Below are positions 55,217 through 64,000 of a stretch of DNA of 64,000 nt, piece after piece. The translations under genes were made by a program, and so were the position numbers. Each line of letters begins with the position of its first letter. Within the stretch, counting starts at the first letter, position 1. Origin of the DNA: Metarhizium brunneum (lineage: Eukaryota; Ascomycota; Sordariomycetes; Hypocreales; Clavicipitaceae); NCBI RefSeq assembly GCF_013426205.1, contig NC_089422.1:4588001-4652000 (forward strand), written 5' to 3'. The notes below the pieces were generated by a model. The model did not search any database and had not been told where the DNA came from. It was given only the letters and a program-made list of their open reading frames with translations.

Positions 55217-56878
55217 ATGGACGACGTTGACCTCCGAGAGCAGTTGCTTGATCGGCGACTTCAACTGACAGAAGGCCTCAATGGTTTGCCCTATGACTTA
55301 ATACTCTACCTGCAACGCGCCGTCGTTCACTCTGACTTGGGTTACCCGGACCTTGCTGCTGGTGATGCCTACAAAGCCTTGTTGTTAACCGATGAGGTCT
55401 GCAATGAAGGTTTTGAGTACCACGAAAAGGCCATGGAGAGCCTGTTGATGCACACAGGTGTTCCAATTCCAGAGGTTATGGCCTTCGGGGACCTTCCCGA
55501 AGAGTGGTCCCCTGCTGTCATCGAAAGCCTAGGTGGTGGCGAAGAGGCTGCCCGTCGACTTGCTGGCCTCGCTTCGATTCGAGCCTACCAGATCCTGGCA
55601 CTGAGCCTGCTCCTCTGCGGCTGCTTGAAGAGTGCCTCCAACTTCTGTCAGCGCGGCTTGAAGCTTGCCCCTGAGAACAAGGAACTTCTCAATGCGCAAA
55701 CCCACATCACGACTGTAGCTCGACGTCGACTACGCCGCGACGATTTTGATACAAACGACTTGCCTGATTATGGCCTGGTTCGCCGGGAGGTCTATCCGTG
55801 GAATGACCATGAGCCAGATCGTTTCGCAGAAGACTCGTTGAAGGCGCTCAATGCAGATCTGAAGACCATGGCGCCCAAATGTGCAGTGCAGGTCGCCACT
55901 TTACCAGTTTTGTTGGAAGGGGCAAGTAACACGGACCATTACGACATTATTCCTACTTGCAAACAGCTCGGCGTCTTCGCTGTTGAAGATATAGAGCCTG
56001 GGGAGGATGTGCTGCGTGAATACTCCCTGTTGACTGCCAACAACCGGTTAAAGGATCCCGTATGCGACGCTTGTAGTTCCGACCTTCCACCTCTTGGCAG
56101 TAATAACGAGGCTGTAAACTGCGACGAGTGCTATGACACTGTCTTCTGCAGTCAATTCTGCCACGATGTGGCCCAGGAACGCTACCACCCTGCGGTATGC
56201 GAAAAGGATGTCGATGCCATTGCCAAAGATCCAGAAGCTTCCGAGGCAGATGAGACCTTGTATCTTCTTTTACTGTCTCGAGTGTTGGCGCTGGCTTCAC
56301 ACCAGGAAGTCCATCCTCTCGATGTGCGGGAAGTTCGATTCATCTGGGGCGATTTCGTGCCAACGGCCACCAATGACATCGACATATCGCCCAATGCTGG
56401 GCCGCCTCCAGAGTGGACATTGCCATTCTCTTTCAAATATAATATTGAGACGCCACTTCATATCCTTGAGAAGATGGATATCGATGTATACACATCTCTC
56501 CCGCAGTACGACTTGTGGATATTAAACACTCTGTACGCAAAATTTCGCGGGACAGCATCGGCGCGCAAGAACCCTCGAGATGGTAGACCCGATGTGGCGG
56601 CTGTTCACCCTTACTGGTGTCTTGCCAATCACGACTGTGATCCCAATGTAACATGGGATTGGGGTGGCCGCATGGTCTTGTGGGCTCGCAAAGAACGTGT
56701 CGTCGGAGGCCGACCAGGCGGCATCAAGAAAGGCGAGGAAATTTTGAACCATTACTGCGATGTTTCGCTGCCGGTACAACAACGACGAGAATGGGCTCGA
56801 GGCAGTCTAGGCGGCTGGTGCATGTGCAAACGTTGTCGAGACGAAGCTAGTCAAAATGGTGTTGAACCACAAGCTTAG
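55217..56878 (+). CDS. SET and MYND domain protein with N-terminal TPR-like helices
   Basis: An intronless frame of 553 residues starting MDDVDLREQLLDRRLQL; the frame stays open a little upstream but only through non-ATG codons. Residues ~25-170 are TPR-like (LQRAVVHSDLGYPDLAAGDAYKALLL, CLKSASNFCQRGLKLAPENKEL). The split SET domain begins near 245 (LGVFAVEDIEPGEDVLREY). A MYND-like zinc module interrupts it at 283-328 (CDAC, CDEC, CSQFCH, YHPAVC). The SET core resumes at HPYWCLANHDCDPNVTWDW and EEILNHYCDVSLPVQQRREW, ending with the post-SET cysteines WCMCKRC. These are lysine methyltransferases of the SMYD type (family knowledge); the substrate is unknown. The stop codon is inside the palindrome TTAGGTACCTAA. 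Confidence 0.88.
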   Translation: MDDVDLREQLLDRRLQLTEGLNGLPYDLILYLQRAVVHSDLGYPDLAAGDAYKALLLTDEVCNEGFEYHEKAMESLLMHTGVPIPEVMAFGDLPEEWSPAVIESLGGGEEAARRLAGLASIRAYQILALSLLLCGCLKSASNFCQRGLKLAPENKELLNAQTHITTVARRRLRRDDFDTNDLPDYGLVRREVYPWNDHEPDRFAEDSLKALNADLKTMAPKCAVQVATLPVLLEGASNTDHYDIIPTCKQLGVFAVEDIEPGEDVLREYSLLTANNRLKDPVCDACSSDLPPLGSNNEAVNCDECYDTVFCSQFCHDVAQERYHPAVCEKDVDAIAKDPEASEADETLYLLLLSRVLALASHQEVHPLDVREVRFIWGDFVPTATNDIDISPNAGPPPEWTLPFSFKYNIETPLHILEKMDIDVYTSLPQYDLWILNTLYAKFRGTASARKNPRDGRPDVAAVHPYWCLANHDCDPNVTWDWGGRMVLWARKERVVGGRPGGIKKGEEILNHYCDVSLPVQQRREWARGSLGGWCMCKRCRDEASQNGVEPQA

Positions 56879-58087
56879 GTACCTAAGGCATATGCACCTA
56901 ATTTAACTGATTGCGGAAGCAGATACCCTCATATTTCAACATTGTTTTTTTTTCGACGCAGCTGTATTTTATCACGTCAGGCACTGTTTAAGCAACTGTG
57001 CGCAGTCTTATCAAGCGGCTGTCGGGGTGTTGTCGGTGCGAAATTTCCGTGGTCCTTGCCTTTTTGTTGACGGTTACACGCGGCCGTGGATGAGAGACGA
57101 GGGAAGCTGTCAATGCTATTGCAACCCCGCTCAAATGATACGTGGACTCCGATCACAAAATGGTAAATTCCGGTGATGAGAGAGCCATTGCCATACCGAG
57201 AAGCCTCTGGTTGTCCACAGTCGGTGAGCAAATACTTTCAGGGCAACTTGCAATAATACAAACAACTTGGGTTGAACAACTCATCTGCCAAATGGAGCAC
57301 ATTAGTCCATCGTTTCCATCTCGGTACTGCCGGCTGATGCCAGACAAACGGAAACAATGTCATCACCGCCGCGGAACAATCATTTGCCCAAGCAGTCGAG
57401 CCGCTGACATGAAGCCCGATTAGGCTGATATAAAATTATATATTATATTGATGCTTATATGTATACCATTTCACACGTAATGAGCAATAAGTTGAATGCA
57501 TTTTTCGTCCCCCACGTGGTCAAGCTCACTTTTCTTTTCCTTTTCTTTTTCTTCTTCCTTTTTTTTTTGGGCCGTGTTCAACAGCGTACAAAAAGCGAGT
57601 ATAAACCAAACATTGAAAAGGGGTATAGACCAAGGCATGAAATTAACCACGTGTAAAACACATTATAACTCGGAACGGCTTTGTAGTCTCCAACCTTGGC
57701 GCCTGACTATGAACATTTAACCGCACACCAAAAAAAGGGAAGAAAAAAAAAGAAGTTTCCTTACCGCGGAGAAGTTTGGGCTATGTTTCCAAGCCTGAAG
57801 GCATCCATGTCACTGGAATAGAAACCCTTTCTCACGGGCTTTGGAGGCCAAAATGCCGACGCGTATTGTACAAGGCTCGAATTAAGAAGCTAGGGTATCA
57901 ACCACCAAGACAAGCCTCTCACCATCTTTTGGCTCCTACAACAGAAACGTGTACAGGCACCCATTCACGTGCCGGCTTCACGGTCGACGTGTCTGACCTC
58001 TTTCTCATTGTTCATCAGCTGCCCCCCCCCCGAGTCTGCGTTTCTTTTTTCCTTGGGCTAAGAAAACAAGAGACAGCGAGAGAGAGA
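56879..58087. other. Intergenic, convergent 3' ends
   Basis: About 1.2 kb between the SET-MYND and Scp1 stops, with a TTTTC-rich tract near 57530-57568. No supported gene. Confidence 0.55.
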
Positions 58088-60239
58088 TCACCTCCCAGAG
58101 CCAGGCAGTGGCCGCGGCCCAACAATCTGCCTCCTCCCCGAACCAATGCCCTGGGCACCCCTGTTCTGGGAATCACCCCCCGTGTAGCCACTCCATTGTC
58201 CTACATCCCATCTGCCACCGATGCCGCCCCCGATGCCGTCTACGCCGCCTTCTGAACGGACAGCCTTGGCCGTCTCCTTCTGCGCGTCCTCCCACTCCTG
58301 CTGGCGCTGGCGCTCCATCTCCATCTCCCGCTCGAGGAGGGACTTGGACGCCCATCCGGCTGCCTTGGTCTGCGCCTGGCTCTGTACGCGGCGGTGGTCC
58401 TCGCCGTCTCGTTCCTCGGTGGCGCCTAGTTCACGGGAATACGTCTGGTGAGGTTTCGTCTGCGAGGGAGGGGTATTGGTCGCGAGGAAGCGGTCCGTTC
58501 GGTTTTGAGACGATGCAGAGGCGGGCGCAGCGTATTTCTTTGGGTCGGGGAGCGGCCGGCTGCTGCTGCTGATGGGGTTGGGGGACTGAGTAGACTGCGG
58601 TTTGGGTTTGGGTTTGGGTTTGGGAGTGACGTTGGGCTCGGGGAGAGGTCGGGGAGTTGTGGTGAGGGGAGGGGGGACTTCGACGTCGACGGATTCTTGG
58701 CGCTGCGGCTCGAGGGATGATTCTCGAGAGCCCTTCTGGTGTTCTGACCATTGGCTTTGCAGGTAGTCTCGCTCGTCGTCTTTTGTCCATGATTCGTAGC
58801 GGTTTTGTGAGCGCTGAGGTCCCACGGCAGACGGCGTGGACGGTGCGGTCGAGGTGCCGCGGTGCCGGCTCCTGGACCTGGCCTTGTTGGGGACGATTTC
58901 GCCGGCAGGCCTGCTGGTGCTGCGTGTTTGGCGCTCCCGTTCGTACTCTGCTTCGCGTTGGCGCGCCCGTTCCAGCTCCTCCTCGAGTTTCTGGCTGCGG
59001 TTGTTGTGGCGATCTGCCTCGGCCTGCTCGGCCTGGTACTGGCTCAGGAACTGACCCTGCAGTCTGGTGTCGCCGCGGCCTCGGGCTCGTTTCCGTTCTT
59101 CCTCCAGTTTCGCTTCGGCCTCTTGCTCCTCCTTGCGGCGCATCTCCTCTGTCAGCCTCCACTGCCGCTCCTGTTCCTCCCATCTGCGCTTCTCCTCTGC
59201 AGCCTTGCGGCGCTCCTCTTCGCGAAGCCTCTGCGTCTCTGCCTCCCACCTGCGTTCCTCTTCTCGTCGGGCCTCCTCCTCTTCGGTTTCCTGCTGCGCC
59301 CGTCTCTGGCGCTCCTCCTCTTCCTGTCTCTCGGCCTCCTCCCTTCGCTTGCGCTCCTTGTCGGCCAGGCTGGGCACGTGAGGGCCGGCACTCGTGATCT
59401 GACGCATGCCGCCAAACGAAATGCCCAGATTGCCCTGACTAGCACCGCCCATGTACCCGTACTGAGCGATATTCCACGCTGGCGCCGTGGAGCCCTCGTG
59501 TTCCCGCTTACTCCAGCTGCTAACAGGGCCGGGAGACGCGGGGTTTGTCATGGTCGGGCTCTTGGTCGGGCTGCGCCTGCCCGTGGGAGTCGTGTCGCCG
59601 CCGGCGGTCCGACGGGGGAGCACTGGCTTGGAGCCGTAAGCCGAGGACGAGTTGCTGGTGATGGAGGTGCCGCGGCCGCGGAGTCCCGTCGGTGACGCAT
59701 ATCCGGAGATCTGGGGGCTGATGACGCCGGCTGCCCTGGCTCTGGAACCTATCGGGTCCGGAAAACGGCCCGGGTGGGCGTCGTGCGCGGCTCTGCTGAA
59801 GGCGCCGAGACACTGAAGCACCTGCGCAGGGTCCTTTTGCTCGTACAGGTCGACGGTGAGAAAGGTGTCGTGCTGCTGCAGGTTGAGCGGCGGCGACTGG
59901 CAGGCGCGCAGGAAGTGGGATATGTTTTCCATCTGGACGAAGGGCATGGGAGACTTCTTGAACTTGGTACCAGGCGGGGGAGTTGCAAGGTTGACGAGCC
60001 TGAAGAGAATAACATGTCAGCAGCCGAAACTCTAGAGCACTCTGACCAGAAGGTCACGGGGTATGCTCCTACTTGCAGAGGGCAACGCCATCCTTCAAGC
60101 CCTCTAACAAGTCTTGGGACGGCAACTTCTCGCCAAGGGCCTCCTCTATCCATGAACGGGCCTCGTTGGCGGCCTCGGGAGTGTATTTATCAAGGCGCAA
60201 CTTGCGCAGGTCCTTGTCCAGCGACGTGACCGACGCCAT
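58088..60239 (-). CDS. SCP1: Calponin/transgelin-like actin-binding protein Scp1, with long charged insert
   Basis: Two exons, 60239-60073 and 59999-58088, with a 73-base intron, encode 692 residues. The calponin-homology domain covers ~25-135: EARSWIEEALGEKLPSQDLLEGLKDGVALCKLVNLATPPP, FVQMENISHFLRACQ and TVDLYEQKDPAQVLQCLGAF. A Ser/Pro linker is followed by an E/R-rich coiled coil (about 250-420), then PKPKPKPKP and disordered sequence. The C-terminus WSGYTGGDSQNRGAQGIGSGRRQIVGP resembles a calponin repeat. Yeast Scp1 is about 200 residues and bundles actin in cortical patches (family knowledge); the ~450-residue insert is the difference. M at 60239 (MASVTSLDKD) matches known starts; an in-frame ATG 219 bases upstream exists. 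Confidence 0.9.
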
Positions 60240-60973
60240 GGTGTTTTGGCGTGCGCGAAAAGAATTCGCGGCGCAGTGGTTCGTCTGGGGCGGGAGAGCG
60301 GACGTGGGAGAGTCGTGGAATGGCTCAAAACCTTGCTGAGGAAAGGGAGTCAGCTCATGTAATTTGAAAATCGAGGGTTGCGTCGAGTCTTTGACGATGG
60401 AGAAAGTTGGGGGAGGGAGGGCGTCAATGGTTACTTGGGCAAGTACATACATGTACATACTTTACATGCGCTTATGTACGCTTACGCTTACATGTACTGC
60501 GCAATGTCTGGTGTCGTCACCGAGGGGCCCGCAACCAAGGGATGCCAGGGGGGGCCACTGCGGCGCCTGTCAGTCCCGGTTGGAATGCTATTAGGTTACA
60601 GGGCCAATGAAGGGGGTACTTTGCTGCATAACAGACATTGAATGGCACCAGGGCATTCTGCGTATTCCCAGCCGGGCTCTGTCACAAGTTGTATGCCCAG
60701 CAACGAGCCAAACGTCGGAAGCAAAAACACCATCCGGATACAGTTAGTCTCACAATGACGCATAACCGCCGCTAATACGCTAATCCTGCTCCAGCTCCAG
60801 CTCCTACTCCTGCTCCTGCTCCTGCTCCGTCCTTGTCCGGGCCGCCGTGTGGCTGCACCTCCCATGTGGCGCAGCCTCAACCCCAAATTCCGACGTCAGC
60901 CAAAACCTCCCACCAACCCCAAGCCTGACCATGTAAGTTGAGGGCCTCGCGTATCCCACGCCATCCTTACACC
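60240..60973. promoter_or_regulatory. Divergent promoter region, Scp1 (-) / NDUFAF2 (+)
   Basis: About 730 bases between divergent starts. A CCAAT occurs near 60604. A CTCCTG/CTCCAG hexamer repeat lies at 60784-60828, on the side of the plus-strand gene. Short ATG frames here have no conserved sequence. Confidence 0.45.
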
Positions 60974-61716
60974 ATGTCGCCCAAGCAGATAGGCCCCATT
61001 GCCCAAGCATGGTATAAATGGAAAGCTCTGCGCCTGCCCTGGCGAAAGCGCTTCTTCATCGGTGAGTTAGCCCCATGCTGCGAGCCAAAGAAAAAAAAAA
61101 AAAAAACACCAAGCACAAGAGAAAGCCCACCCGTCTTGATCCTCCCCAGCTAAAAACATGGCCAACCACAACCGCAGGCTACGACCTACAGGGCAACACA
61201 TACTGGGAATTCCGCCTCGCGAAACCATCGCCCGGCACCTCGCCGTCCGACTCCCGCTGGCGCCGCATCGTGCACTACCCCCGATCCACGCACTACTCGC
61301 AGGTCAAGGTGTCGCCCCTCTGGCACCAGTGGCTGCGGCACACGCGGCGCGATCCGCCGTCCCTGGAGGAACAGGCCGGCGACCTCGTGAGGCAGGAGAG
61401 GATGAAGCATCTGGCCGCCGAGGCCGACGCCAGGTGGGAGGCCAAGCCGCGCGTCATGGACGACGTCAGACCTGGCGCTGCTGCTGCTGCTGCTGTGCCG
61501 CAGGAACAAATACCACGGCCGGCCGAGACCCAGAGGGCCAAGGGAGAAGAAACGCCGGGGGAGCAGGAACAAAGCCCAGAACAAGACGCGGCGCGACAAA
61601 GGCGTGTGGAAGGCAAAGAGGATCCTTGGGCGAAAGCGAGGCCGCAAGGCCCAGGTGAAACTTGGCAACCGACGGCCTGGAATCCAGCCGCCGCCGCCGT
61701 CGCGAAGAAGAGATGA
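60974..61716 (+). CDS. NDUFAF2/B17.2L-type complex I assembly factor
   Basis: Two exons, 60974-61061 and 61178-61716, encode 208 residues. The 116-base intron contains an A16 run. The N-terminal half carries the NDUFA12-like fold: MSPKQIGPIAQAWYKWKALRLPWRKRFFIGYDLQGNTYWEFRL, RWRRIVHYP and PLWHQWLRHTRRDPPSLEEQAGD. That pattern fits NDUFAF2 (mimitin), which occupies the NDUFA12 site during assembly of mitochondrial NADH dehydrogenase (family knowledge). The C-terminal 100 residues are low complexity (A/E/Q/P) and unlike the core. It could be read as an NDUFA12-family subunit, but the long tail and the early sequence favour the assembly factor. Confidence 0.8.
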
Positions 61717-62152
61717 GGAGATTGACCATGAGAATCACGACATGTATTTTGATATCCTGGCTGATACTGGAGCCTGTGTATGAGTATGAATAGTGTACAG
61801 TCTGTATAACAAACGGGGTAGAGTGATGAATATGCATTGTACATACATCTGCATGCATCGTAAGTAACCCACGAGGGCAGCCTGATAAGAAACATGTGTA
61901 AAAAGGAACAAAAAACTCCAGACATGCCGTCATCGACAATACCAATGTCCCAACTTCCCAGCACTCGCTCTATGTGCGTTTTCAATTCCCTGTTCCTTCC
62001 AAAACGCCGGATATTATCCCATTCTTACAAAGTCATGAGCCTCGTGAATGCCCGAAATGCAAATTGCCCCCCCCCACATTGTTTGATAAGACATGCCATC
62101 GAAACCGCCACGCACAGATGGATATCCCCTGCCCTCACGTGCAACCACGTCT
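61717..62152. other. Intergenic, convergent 3' ends
   Basis: About 440 bases between two convergent stops. No supported gene. Confidence 0.55.
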
Positions 62153-64000
62153 TCAATCAGACAAGTCAAGAGCTGTCTCCTTCAGCACCTGAACCAGCAT
62201 TCGAATCCTCTCCCCCGACCGGGTCAGCACATCCTTGGCAGAAACATCGCTCGATTCAGCGTGGGCCTTCCCCGTACGTTTCTTCTTGGCCTTGGCTTCT
62301 CTCGCCCGTATCCCTCTCCCGCATGCGTCCCCGAAACTGTCCGTGTATTCAATCATATCGGATATCCAGAGTAGTTGGATCGCATTTTCAACCAGCAGCG
62401 AAAGTTTGGCGTTGTCTTCTAGGCTCACGGTGTTTGCTGCCATGGGCACGTAGCAGTATTCTAGCATGGGCAGGGTAAGTATGCCATTTGCGTCGCCTTC
62501 GGGGTCAACTTTTGCCGTACTCTTGCCACTCTGTGGCAGGAGCAGGCGAAATAGCTCCTGTATGAGAGGGACGTGGATTTCAGGCGGAAGCGGGTTCTCT
62601 CTTTGTGCGACATAGAGCGAGTAGAGTGGAAGGGGGAGCTTCTTTATCGCGAGCACATAGTCCTCATATAGATTGCCGAGCTCGCGCTGTTTGCGGAGAG
62701 CAGCCGTAGCAGCGGACAGCATCTTGAAGAACCTCAGGCGAATGCTGATCGACTCGACCAAACCGGGACTCAGAACCCCCATTGTGTCGCTATTCCTTCC
62801 ATCTCGGGGCTTCTGCGGGGTGGGTGGTTCCGAGACGCCCGACGAAATGGAGTCGTCGTCGAAATAGTCTCCAAACTTGCCATTCTCCAGGTCAAGAACT
62901 TGTTCCCTCTTCCTCTTCCTGGTCGCCTTCTTTGGGCCACGCGGTTCCTTCTCAAACACCTCGGGGAAGCTAGACGACGACAACTTCCCGCCGTCGGCAA
63001 AAAGAGCCTTGATGATGCGCTTCAAGGCCACGTGCCCGTCCATGCTCTGCTCCATGTACATTGCCATCATCGACTCACTCCGTGCAGTAAGAGGGGCAGC
63101 GCCCTCTCCTCCATTCGCTTCGTGGTTCGCCTCGTCCTGTCGCTGTCTCTCGGCCCAGTCTGTTTCGAGAACATCCAGCATGAATTCGAGCCAAACTCGC
63201 CAGTAACGCCACCTTTGCGGATACAGTATACTCGTGTTAAAAGCCCAGCCGACCGTGGCCCAGAGATCTTGGCCCCGAGACCACAAACTGCCTTCATTCG
63301 CCATGCGCCCCTGTAGGCGGTCGTGATCGCGATCCGAGTCTCCATCAGACATGTCGCTGTCGGCGTTGGGACTAGTGAAGCCTGATCGGCGCGTCCATCG
63401 TGGTGATGCGTGGAACTGGAAGGCGGAGCGAAACCCCGCGTTGACAGGGCCAACGACCGTCAGCAGGTTGCGAAGGTAGTCGAGTGCCAGGGCAGCCACG
63501 TCTCGGTATTCTGACTTCTCGGCGCGTGTTGTATGAATAGGGTGGATTATGAGGGTGTTGAGCAATGCCAGATGGCTCGGTGGCGGTACAGGGACTGTTT
63601 TGGGAGAAGATGATCTTCTAGATGTGCCTGAGCCGAGCGTGCTATTCAGCAGATTAATCGCACAAGTATCTACTCATATCAGCATGTATCCCGGCGGGAA
63701 GGGAGGAGTGAACGAGGAGGCAGCGCCAGGCTAGGTCTTTACGTACAAAGCTGCTCTTCTAAAAATATATGGCAATGACCCTTCAACTCCCGCGGGAGCT
63801 GGCGAGCATCACGATATGGACAGGGCAGGGTCTGTGTGGGGCTGCTCGCAGTGGTAGATTCTTCAATCTCTGAATCGTTCGCCGTGTAGAACGACAATGG
63901 AGACGAGCTTGCGCTTTCAAGCGACCTCGTCGCCATCGTAGCCTCGTTGTTGAGCACGCCAAGGCGGCTGAAGGGTGTTTGGCGGACGAAGTCTGGTGGT
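62153..64000 (-). CDS. Conserved fungal protein, function unknown (5' partial)
   Basis: Two visible exons: the right edge to 63747 and 63669-62153, with a 77-base intron (gtacgt...gagtag), phase-consistent (EEQL|YTCAINLLNS). The start lies beyond the window; about 590 residues are visible. The sequence is helical, without membrane spans or catalytic motifs. Distinct blocks are HLALLNTLIIHPIHTTRAEKSEYRDVAALALDYLRNLL, SLWSRGQDLWATVGWAFNTSILYPQRWRYWRVWLEFMLDVLETDW, and PLPPEIHVPLIQELFRLLLP. A lysine/arginine-rich stretch (KKATRKRKREQ) may be a nuclear localisation signal. The tryptophan-rich block suggests a conserved fold, but I cannot name the family. Confidence is for its being a real gene. 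Confidence 0.75.

Noticed and set aside
1..64000. CRISPR array, bacterial operon, phage or virus-derived segment
   Set aside because: No regularly spaced repeats, and the spliced eukaryotic genes and codon use fit a fungus throughout.

Overview
This window looks like nuclear DNA of a filamentous ascomycete (Pezizomycotina), most likely a Sordariomycete of the Hypocreales type. I infer this from the gene set, from short GT-AG introns (50-116 bases) with CTRAY-like branch points near the acceptor, and from intergenic DNA full of TACGGAGTA and GTAC/CCTAGG-type short motifs. The genus is not determined. I see no bacterial operon logic, CRISPR, rRNA, tRNA or intact transposon.

Layout, left to right. 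0-10 kb is gene-dense: the 3' part of a PAS kinase (+), a SEA4/Mios GATOR2 subunit (-), rRNA-processing Efg1 (+), a two-dsRBD protein (+) and tRNA 2'-phosphotransferase Tpt1 (-). 11-14.6 kb holds a long low-complexity protein (-). 14.6-23.3 kb is an 8.7 kb gene desert with hairpins, microsatellites and many dispersed motifs. 23.3-41.9 kb is again dense: a dual-specificity phosphatase (+), the UDP-galactose transporter Hut1 (-), a three-KH RNA-binding protein (-), mitofusin Fzo1 (-), an acidic-motif trafficking-type protein (-) and a TBC1D5-like RabGAP (+). 42-43 kb carries a decayed MFS transporter. 46-64 kb holds a Cys-cluster protein (+), a coiled-coil protein (+), 6-phosphogluconolactonase (-), a SET-MYND protein (+), a calponin/transgelin Scp1 (-), an NDUFAF2-type complex I assembly factor (+) and a 5'-truncated conserved protein (-) running off the right edge.

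Most products are housekeeping: nutrient signalling (PAS kinase, GATOR2), RNA maturation (Efg1, Tpt1, dsRBD, KH), membranes and mitochondria (Fzo1, Hut1, RabGAP, NDUFAF2) and carbon metabolism (6PGL). Genes are individually promoted and often divergent or convergent. I found no biosynthetic cluster and no clearly new multi-gene system. The most interesting leads are the dispersed palindromic motifs, the structured island in the gene desert, the MFS relic with several identifiable lesions, and several unnamed conserved proteins. Exon junctions were worked out by hand from splice signals and reading frame; none is backed by transcripts.
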